From positions 1 through 35,334 of the forward strand of contig JAKAWH010000022.1 of the NCBI GenBank assembly GCA_021817065.1: DNA of 35,334 nucleotides, given 5' to 3'. The first letter of the stretch is position 1. Every line of letters starts with the position of its first letter. Position numbers and translations under genes: made by a program. This stretch comes from Actinomycetes bacterium. Its GTDB lineage: Bacteria > Actinomycetota > Acidimicrobiia > Acidimicrobiales > JAKAVM01. This document shows, in pieces, positions 1 to 6,990 of this stretch. The notes beneath the pieces were generated by a model that saw only the letters and a program-made list of their open reading frames with translations, made no database searches and was not told the DNA's origin.

Positions 1-1218
1 TGAGATGGTGTGCAAGAGGGCTGCGGACAAGGTAGTGAAGAGGCAGAAACGCAATGGGAGGGCCTCCTCCAGGGCGGGGAGGCGGGAGAGCCAACTCCAG
101 GGAAGCCACCAGTCCGGTGCCGGCAGCGGCCGATGGTGCTCTACCGCCCGGACTACCGAGGGGCCCACAACGACGACCCCGATCGAGCAGGCCCAGCCGG
201 CTATGCCCGTACAGGCGGCAACCCAGGCCAGCCGGCTCCGGTACCAGGCGGCTGCAGCGACCGCCAGAGCAACCAGGATTGCCGGCCCGAGGAACTGAAC
301 GGCAGGTCCGCCCGGACCGAAGTAACCCCCCAACCTTTCGGTGGCGGTGGAGGCGTGTACGAAGTGGCCGGGACCGAGCAGCCCCCCCGGGGCAGAGCCG
401 AAATAGGGGGTGTCCGCCCAGACCGGTCCGACGATGTGGCGCGGCCCCGCAAGCGCGAACCACGCCGGGTAGGCGAGCAGCACTGCCGCGAGGGCAATGG
501 CGGCACCCAGGCCGGTCGCGATGCGCCGGCGGTGAGACCAGGCCTCCCGGGGCGAAAGGGCGAGTGCGGCGAGAGTGCCGAACGTCCCGATCACCACGGT
601 CATCGCCAGCACTTCGGTACCGGTAAAGAACTGGGCGACGGTGGCCAGCCCAAGGACGGTGCCGGCGAGAAGGGGGGGGTGGCGACGGCCGGCGAATAGC
701 TCGTGGAGGGCCCACGCTGCCACCGGCGGGAAGTAGAGCCAGGTTATCTGGAAATGCCCCCCGACCACTCCGGCAATGAGGAACGGGCTGAAGGCCCACA
801 GGGCAGTTCCGAGGAGCTGGCCGGGCAGCCAATTGGTCACCGAGCGGGCGAAGGCGAAGAAGGCCCAGCCGGACACCACCGGGGCGAGGGTGGCCGCCAC
901 ATTGAACGAGGCAATCGGCCCGAAGAGCCAGGTGATCGGGGCGGTCAGAATGGCCGGGAAGATCCCCGATGTGTTGTCCAGCATGTTGGCTCCGCCCTGG
1001 CCGGCGAAGATCGCATGGGAGAGGAAGGGGTTGTGAAGGTGGGCGATCGCCCAGGCGGTCCAGGCCTGGAACCACACCCCCTGGGCGGTATCCCCGCACG
1101 GGCAGGTGATGGTGGAGGTGGGGTGGCCGGTCACCCAGACGCGCCACCAGATCCCGATCGAGGCCACGACTAGTCCCGCGACCACCAGCAGGTGATCGCG
1201 GGCGGGTTTCTCAGGCAA
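1..1218 (-). CDS. Polytopic membrane protein, GT-C glycosyltransferase-like (partial; 3' end lies beyond the window start)
   Basis: Reverse-complement reading gives an open frame from a TTG near 1218: MPEKPARDHLLVVAGLVVASIGIWWRVWVTGHPTSTITCPCGDTAQGVWFQAWTAWAIAHLHNPFLSHAIFAGQGGANMLDNTSGIFPAILTAPITWLFGPIASFN..., clearly paralogous to the 2441..4255 product. Absent from the ORF track, presumably because it runs off the window. Start uncertain. Confidence 0.8.
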   Translation of the reverse strand, partial: MPEKPARDHLLVVAGLVVASIGIWWRVWVTGHPTSTITCPCGDTAQGVWFQAWTAWAIAHLHNPFLSHAIFAGQGGANMLDNTSGIFPAILTAPITWLFGPIASFNVAATLAPVVSGWAFFAFARSVTNWLPGQLLGTALWAFSPFLIAGVVGGHFQITWLYFPPVAAWALHELFAGRRHPPLLAGTVLGLATVAQFFTGTEVLAMTVVIGTFGTLAALALSPREAWSHRRRIATGLGAAIALAAVLLAYPAWFALAGPRHIVGPVWADTPYFGSAPGGLLGPGHFVHASTATERLGGYFGPGGPAVQFLGPAILVALAVAAAAWYRSRLAWVAACTGIAGWACSIGVVVVGPSVVRAVEHHRPLPAPDWWLPWSWLSRLPALEEALPLRFCLFTTLSAALLHTIS

Positions 1219-1239
1219 TGGCCCCCCAGGCGACCTGTG

Positions 1240-2397
1240 TCACGCGAGAGCTCCCCGCCGGAGATTGCGGAGCTTCTTCTCCATCAGGTACCAGGAGGCG
1301 ATCGCGATGCCAAGGGTGAGGGCGAGCCGCTCGACCTCGGTGAGGGCGAAGGCGTGGGGCGCCGGGAACATCGCTACGTAGATGGGCCAGTGCACCAGGT
1401 AGAGGGTGTAGGACAGGTCCCCCATCCACACGAACACGCCGAGCCCGACGAATCGGGAGCCGATGCCGTCCGGATTGACCACGAAGTAGAGGAGCACCAC
1501 CGCCCAGAGAAGCTCGGTGGCGGTGAGCCACCACACCGTCATCGAGAACGACCCGAGGGGCACCTGGAGGCCGACCCATACGAGAACGGCGGTGGAGGCG
1601 AGCGCTGCTACCGAGAGAGAGCGCCGGGCGCGGGTGCTCCACCCTTCCAGGAAGCCGTCGGTGGCCACCAGGCCCATCAGGCACCCGAGGAAAAGGGCGT
1701 CCGCCCGGGTGTCGAATGCGTAGTAGACCCGGGCGAAGGTCGCGTGGGTGAAGGGGTCGGCCGCCAGGGAGATCCACGTGCGGTCGGCAAAGCTGGCGGC
1801 GATACCGGTCAGGACCACCGCGTAGGAGGCACGGCGGCGGCGGGTGGCCAGGGCGAACACGAGGAGGAGCGACCAGACCAGGTAGAACTGCTCTTCCACT
1901 GAGAGCGACCAGGCCTGGGCGAAGAAACCCCAAAAGGGCTCGTGGCCGAGGGCGGACCGGTAGTCCTGTACGTAGAAGACGGTGGAGAGCATGTCTCCCC
2001 ACAAGCGGGCCGATTCGTTCCCGACCCGGTGGATGAGGCCGTAGGCCGAGAGTAGGGCCACCGAGAGGCCTAGGGGGGGGAGCAGCCGGAGCGCTCGCCG
2101 GGCATAGAAGTGCTTGAGGCTTATCCTGCCGGTGCGCTGGCGCTCGCCCATGAGCATGGCGGTGATGAGGAAGCCCGACAAGGTGAAGAACATGCCGAGC
2201 ACCTGCCAGGCGCCCGGAAAAGTGTGAAAGTTTGCATGGTAGATGAGCACCGCCCAGATCCCGAACGCGCGGATGCCGGTCAGCGGAGGCCGGTTGCCCA
2301 GGCGGAACCGGGCGGGGGGGGCGTCGGCGGACCGGGTGGACACGATCGGCGAGGGTGCCGACGGGTTGGTGGTGGCCGGGGGGGCGACGTCGGTCAA
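1240..2397 (-). CDS. Acyltransferase family 3 (OafA/YrhL-like) membrane O-acyltransferase
   Basis: RPPLTGIRAFGIWAVLIYHANFHTFPGAWQVLGMFFTLSGFLITAML...QAWSLSVEEQFYLVWSLLL...LSYTLYLVHWPIYVAMF is typical of acyltransferase-3. The ORF track starts at 2790, but that would cross the divergent gene; a TTG at 2397 (or slightly upstream) is more plausible. Confidence 0.88.
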   Translation of the reverse strand: MTDVAPPATTNPSAPSPIVSTRSADAPPARFRLGNRPPLTGIRAFGIWAVLIYHANFHTFPGAWQVLGMFFTLSGFLITAMLMGERQRTGRISLKHFYARRALRLLPPLGLSVALLSAYGLIHRVGNESARLWGDMLSTVFYVQDYRSALGHEPFWGFFAQAWSLSVEEQFYLVWSLLLVFALATRRRRASYAVVLTGIAASFADRTWISLAADPFTHATFARVYYAFDTRADALFLGCLMGLVATDGFLEGWSTRARRSLSVAALASTAVLVWVGLQVPLGSFSMTVWWLTATELLWAVVLLYFVVNPDGIGSRFVGLGVFVWMGDLSYTLYLVHWPIYVAMFPAPHAFALTEVERLALTLGIAIASWYLMEKKLRNLRRGALA

Positions 2398-2440
2398 CGC
2401 CTTACCTGGCCGCGCATCGCGCAATGATACGCTCCCGCCC

Positions 2441-4255
2441 GTGCAGCGACGGACCGTATACCTGCACGTTGGTGTGCTTGCGGGCCTGGTTCTCCTGAGC
2501 GCGCTGGTCTTCTGGTGGCACGTGTGGGTGGGCGGGAATCCAGCGACGACCGTGACCTGCCAGTGCGGGGACGCCAGCCAGGAGCTGTGGTTCCTCACCT
2601 GGACGCCCTGGGCGATACTGCATGGCCACAGTCCCTTTTTCACCAATGAGATGTTCGCCGGGCAGGGGGGCGCCAATATGCTGGCCAATACCTCCTGGAT
2701 CGCGGCTTCGGTGGTGCTTGCCCCGATTACTCTCACCTTCGGCCCGATCGCCGCCTTCAACGTGGGGGCGGTGGCCGGCCCGGCCATCACCGGGTACGTC
2801 TTCTTCCTGGCGGTTCGCCAGGTGACCGGTTACGTACCCGGGCAGGTGCTGGGCGCTCTGCTGTACGGCTTTTCCCCCTTCGTGGTGTGGAACGACCCGA
2901 TCGGTCACCTGGACTTCACCCTTCTTTTCTTCCCACCCCTGATGTTCTGGCTGCTGGTGGAGCTGGTGATCTCGCACCGCCATTCCGCTCGGACCATCGG
3001 CGTCATGTGGGCGGTCCTGGTGGTGGTTCAGTTCTTCGTTTCCACCGAGATGCTGGCGATGAGCGCCATCGTCGGGGTGGTCGCAATCCTTGCCGGTGGT
3101 GCGATGGCGCCAGGGGTGGTTCGGGACCGGTGGCGACGGATCGTCGAGGCAGTTGCTTGGGCGGCAGGGATCTCGGTGGTCGTGCTCGCCTACCCGGCCT
3201 GGTACGCGATCTACGGTCCCCGGCACATTCGGGGCACCCCGTGGCCCAACCCTGCGGTAATGGGGGGTTCGCCCGGAGCGATCTGGAATGCCGGCCGGGC
3301 GGTGCACTCCCGGGGCTGGTTCGAGATGATCGGGGGCTATTTCGGTGGTGCGGGGCCTAACTTCGGTCCGGGGCGCTTCCCCAGTCTCTTCTTCCTGGGG
3401 ATTCCCCTGGTGGTGTTCCTGGCTCTCTCGGCGTACCTGTGGGGTCGCTCCCGGATCGCATGGACGGTGGTGGTGATGGGCGTGGTTGCCTGGCTCTTTT
3501 CTCTAGGCTCCATGGCGGGGACCGAGTTCCTCCCCCGTGCCCAGCAGATCCATCCGTGGTGGCTTCCCTGGAGCTGGTTCGGCCATCTCCCGGTGGTGGG
3601 CGACATCGAGCCCATCCGTTTCGTCGTGCTGGTGGATCTGGCCGCCGGTCTATTGCTGGCAATTTCCCTGGACCAGTGGAGACGGGAGCTCCCCGCTCTT
3701 GCCGGGCGCTTCCGTGCTCACCTGGGAGGGAGAATGGCCGCCCTGCTGATCGCTGTGGTCGGTGCTGCCGCACTGGCTCCCGTGGCGCTCACCAACTCGG
3801 TTCCCCTGGTGGTCCGGCCGTCGCCGCTGCCCCGCTGGTTCTCGGCGGTGGGCGAGCATCTCGACCCGGCCACGGTCGTGTTGGTGATGCCTTTTGCTGG
3901 TCAGCAGGCGATGGGCTGGCAGGCCCAGACCCGGATGCACTTCCGGCTGGCCGGAGGGTTCTCGGTGGTACCTGGCCCGACCGGTGCCTCGGAATTCGTG
4001 GTGCTGCCTACGGGTGCGGTGGACGTGTTCGACCGATTGTCACCGGGCACCGATGCACCGCCCTCGGGAGCTTTTCCCCATAGCCGTCGCGCGATGGCCG
4101 AGGTTCGGGCAGCGATCCACAGGTGGAGGGTGAGCGACCTGGTGGTCACCCCTTCCACTCGCAACCTTCCCTATGTCCTGGAGTTCCTCTCCCAAGCGCT
4201 CGGCCGGCCACCACTGCACCAGTACGGGTCGTGGGAATGGTACCGGCTGCGGTGA
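2441..4255 (+). CDS. Polytopic membrane protein, GT-C glycosyltransferase-like; paralog of the 1..1218 gene
   Basis: In frame with the 2243..4255 ORF; GTG at 2441 gives MQRRTVYLHVGVLAGLVLLSALVFWWHVWVGGNPATTVTCQCGDASQELWFLTWTPWAILHGHSPFFTNEMFAGQGGANMLANTSWIAASVVLAPITLTFGPIAAFN. Many predicted TM segments. Confidence 0.85.
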   Translation: MQRRTVYLHVGVLAGLVLLSALVFWWHVWVGGNPATTVTCQCGDASQELWFLTWTPWAILHGHSPFFTNEMFAGQGGANMLANTSWIAASVVLAPITLTFGPIAAFNVGAVAGPAITGYVFFLAVRQVTGYVPGQVLGALLYGFSPFVVWNDPIGHLDFTLLFFPPLMFWLLVELVISHRHSARTIGVMWAVLVVVQFFVSTEMLAMSAIVGVVAILAGGAMAPGVVRDRWRRIVEAVAWAAGISVVVLAYPAWYAIYGPRHIRGTPWPNPAVMGGSPGAIWNAGRAVHSRGWFEMIGGYFGGAGPNFGPGRFPSLFFLGIPLVVFLALSAYLWGRSRIAWTVVVMGVVAWLFSLGSMAGTEFLPRAQQIHPWWLPWSWFGHLPVVGDIEPIRFVVLVDLAAGLLLAISLDQWRRELPALAGRFRAHLGGRMAALLIAVVGAAALAPVALTNSVPLVVRPSPLPRWFSAVGEHLDPATVVLVMPFAGQQAMGWQAQTRMHFRLAGGFSVVPGPTGASEFVVLPTGAVDVFDRLSPGTDAPPSGAFPHSRRAMAEVRAAIHRWRVSDLVVTPSTRNLPYVLEFLSQALGRPPLHQYGSWEWYRLR

Positions 4256-5949
4256 GGAGCGGGGCGGTGACCACCGCCGCCGGCCGGCAGGGGCCTTCCG
4301 CCCGCTCCCAGAGGGTTCTCCTCGCCTTGGGGGTGGCTGCCCTGATGGTCCCTTTCGGGGTGGTGGCGATCCGCTACTTGATCGCACCCGGACACGTGTT
4401 TCTCTCCGACGATCTTGCCCTCATCGATCTCCACACCCGGGATGCTCTCCACTGGCAACAGTCGCTGGGACCCTTCGACCGGTTCGGTTGGAATCACCCA
4501 GGTCCCGCATACTTCTACGTCCTGTCGATTCTCGCCCGGATTGCGGGGCCGGGGGCCCAGGCGATGTTCGCTGGCGCGGCGATCTGGAACCTGGCGATCG
4601 CTCTGGCCTGTGTTTGGCTGGTGGCACACCGCAACGGTGCCGCAGCAGCAGCGTGGTGCACGGTCTCATTGATCGGGCTTGCAGCGGTGATGGGGGCGAC
4701 CGGAACAGCGGCGACCACCACCTCGGAGAGTCCCCTGGGCGCTCTGGTGAGTCCGTGGAACCCGATGGTGGTGATCTTCCCCCTGGTCCTTTTCGGCCTC
4801 CTCTGCGCTGATGGCGCACAGGTCCGGGCGGTGTCACTCCTCGGTGCGGCGTTGGTCGGATCGTTCGCGGTCCAGACCAACTTATCCACTCTTCCCTTGG
4901 TGGCGGTCGGGCTGGTGGCGGCGAGCGTGAACAGAGTTGTCCTCTGGCGGCGGGGTCGGGCCGTGTCGCCTTCACCTCCCTCGGGAAAAGGGGGTTTCCC
5001 GGTGCTGGGGATGGTTGCAAGTGCCGTCCTGGTGCTTGTCTGGCTGCCGCCGCTCGTCCAGCAGTTCACTACCCACCCTGGCAATCTCACCCGGATCTGG
5101 CGTTTCTTCACCTCGCCCCATGCGGGCCACGCTCTGGGGGCGGGATTCTGGTCGGTCCTGGCGGTGGACGGGGTATCGGTCCATGGCATGTCGTCGGTTA
5201 TGGGCTCGAGCCTGGGGAAGGGGCGCCCCGGGGACCTGGTGTTCCTGGCTGCGCTGGTGGCGCTGGGTTGGGTAGGGGTAACCATCGGTGGCCGCCGGGG
5301 GGCCCTCCTGGCCCGCGCCCTGGGGTGGGGAAGTCTCTTGGGAGCAGCGGCCGTGGCGGTGTCGGTGACTCGGATCGTCGGCCCGGTCTACGGCTATCTG
5401 GTGGTGTGGGAGATCGCGGTCCCTGCGATCGGCCTGATCGGCGTGGGGATAGCGATATTCGGGAATCGGGTCGGGTTCTCGGATGGAACCGGACCCACCT
5501 CGGCGACATGGGCGCTTCCGGTCAGAGCGATGGTCTACCTGGCCTGCCTTATGGTGCTTGCCGGCTCGCTCCTCACCGTGGAGACTGCCCGGGCACCCGC
5601 GCTCTCTCGGGCTTCGGACCCCACCGTTGCCCAGGCGTGGCGGGTGATCTCCGCCCATCTTCAGCCCTCCTCCCGGACGATTTATCTGAATGCAGCTTCC
5701 CGCCTCTCGCTCCGGGGGATATTCACCTACTTCGGGGTATTCAACGAGCTCCAGGAACGTGGCTACCATCCGAGGGTGAGCTGGTTCTGGGGCGCGGAGG
5801 TGGGTCCCACCTACATTTCCAACGGAAAGGAGCCGTTGCAGATCCTGCTGTACCCTGCCCGCACCCCGCGCCGGTTGATTCCTGGCTATCTGGGAAATGC
5901 GGGAGATGTGGAGGTGGCGTTGGTTCCCGGCCCGCCACCGGCGTTGTGA
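4237..5949 (+). CDS. Polytopic membrane protein, GT-C-like
   Basis: FDRFGWNHPGPAYFYVLSILAR and PLVQQFTTHPGNLTRIW motifs with multiple TM stretches. ATG at 4237 overlaps the 3' end of the upstream CDS. Confidence 0.75.
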   Translation: MVPAAVRSGAVTTAAGRQGPSARSQRVLLALGVAALMVPFGVVAIRYLIAPGHVFLSDDLALIDLHTRDALHWQQSLGPFDRFGWNHPGPAYFYVLSILARIAGPGAQAMFAGAAIWNLAIALACVWLVAHRNGAAAAAWCTVSLIGLAAVMGATGTAATTTSESPLGALVSPWNPMVVIFPLVLFGLLCADGAQVRAVSLLGAALVGSFAVQTNLSTLPLVAVGLVAASVNRVVLWRRGRAVSPSPPSGKGGFPVLGMVASAVLVLVWLPPLVQQFTTHPGNLTRIWRFFTSPHAGHALGAGFWSVLAVDGVSVHGMSSVMGSSLGKGRPGDLVFLAALVALGWVGVTIGGRRGALLARALGWGSLLGAAAVAVSVTRIVGPVYGYLVVWEIAVPAIGLIGVGIAIFGNRVGFSDGTGPTSATWALPVRAMVYLACLMVLAGSLLTVETARAPALSRASDPTVAQAWRVISAHLQPSSRTIYLNAASRLSLRGIFTYFGVFNELQERGYHPRVSWFWGAEVGPTYISNGKEPLQILLYPARTPRRLIPGYLGNAGDVEVALVPGPPPAL

Positions 5950-5995
5950 TGGGTGGACGGCGCCGGGTAGGGATCCCCGGTCGCACTTCCGGGCG

Positions 5996-6280
5996 ATGAA
6001 GTCGTCGGCGGAGCGCCGGGCCTTCCGCTCGGCCGAGAAGCTCGGACGCCTGAGGGCGGAATTGGCGGTATTGGACGAGCAGATTGCAGCACTGCGATGG
6101 GATGCCGACGACGCTCACGTCAGAGCATTGGTCACCGAGAACGTCGCCGATCGCAAGGAGGACGTCGACGCCGGGCGGCATGTGCAGGCGTTGCGGCGTG
6201 CCCGGGAGGCTCTGGTCCAGCGGGTGACCCGGGCCGAGGAGGAGCATCGTCGCTTGGTGGAGCGATTATTCCCCGAGTAG
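5996..6280 (+). CDS. Small coiled-coil-like protein of unknown function
   Basis: MKSSAERRAFRSAEKLGRLRAELAVLDEQIAALRWDADDAHVRALVTENVADRKEDVDAGRHVQALRRAREALVQRVTRAEEEHRRLVERLFPE; heptad-like charged helices; ends 9 nt before the response regulator. Confidence 0.7.
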   Translation: MKSSAERRAFRSAEKLGRLRAELAVLDEQIAALRWDADDAHVRALVTENVADRKEDVDAGRHVQALRRAREALVQRVTRAEEEHRRLVERLFPE

Positions 6281-6289
6281 CGTTCACCC

Positions 6290-6889
6290 ATGCCCAAAGT
6301 CGTCATCGCGGAAGACGAAGCCATCATCCGACTGGATCTTCGCGAGATCCTGGAGGAGGAGGGCTACGAGGTCGTCGGAGAGACCGGTCGAGGCGACGAA
6401 GCGGTCACCCTGGTTCGGGATCAGCGTCCCGACCTGGTGATCCTGGACATCAAGATGCCGGGCACCGACGGTTTGACCGCAGCCCGGGCGATTTCGGAAG
6501 AGCGGTTGGCCGCGGTGCTCATCCTTACCGCGTTCAGCCAACGGAACCTCATTGAAGAGGCCCGCAACGCCGGAGCACTCGCCTATCTCGTCAAGCCCTT
6601 TCAGAAGGCGGACCTGATTCCCGCCATCGAAGTTGCCCTGGGCCGTTTCGCCGAGAGGGAGGCGTTGGAGAGCGAAGTAGCCGAGCTTCGCGACGAGCGC
6701 CAGGCAGTAGAGGCCAAGTTGGAGACGCGCAAGCTTCTCGATCGTGCCAAGGGGCTCCTGATGGACGAGTGCTCGATGAAGGAGTTGGAGGCGTTTCGCT
6801 TCATCCAGAAGAGCGCGATGGATTCCAGAACCTCGATGAAGGACACCGCTGCCAAGGTGATCTCCGGGGAGCTCCGCCCGGTTCCCTGA
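6290..6889 (+). CDS. pdtaR: Response regulator with receiver and ANTAR RNA-binding domains (PdtaR-like)
   Basis: Receiver: VVIAEDEAIIRLDLREILEEEGYEVVGE...PDLVILDIKMPGTDGL...LTAFSQ...AYLVKPF. ANTAR: LLDRAKGLLMDECSMKELEAFRFIQKSAMDSRTSMKDTAAKVI. Located just upstream of polA, as Rv1626 is near polA in M. tuberculosis. Confidence 0.9.
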   Translation: MPKVVIAEDEAIIRLDLREILEEEGYEVVGETGRGDEAVTLVRDQRPDLVILDIKMPGTDGLTAARAISEERLAAVLILTAFSQRNLIEEARNAGALAYLVKPFQKADLIPAIEVALGRFAEREALESEVAELRDERQAVEAKLETRKLLDRAKGLLMDECSMKELEAFRFIQKSAMDSRTSMKDTAAKVISGELRPVP

Positions 6890-6990
6890 ACGCGCTCGAG
6901 CTGGTACGCCATCGCGGTGTCGGGCAGCCCGGGGACCGGCCCAGCCGGTGATAGGCGGGCACGCCGGAAGCGGGAAGTAGCATCCAGGCG

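Noticed and set aside
10-1902. Plus-strand ORFs at the left edge (10..699, 703..1173, 1192..1902)
   Set aside because: They mirror the minus-strand GT-C-like and acyltransferase genes and have shadow-ORF composition.
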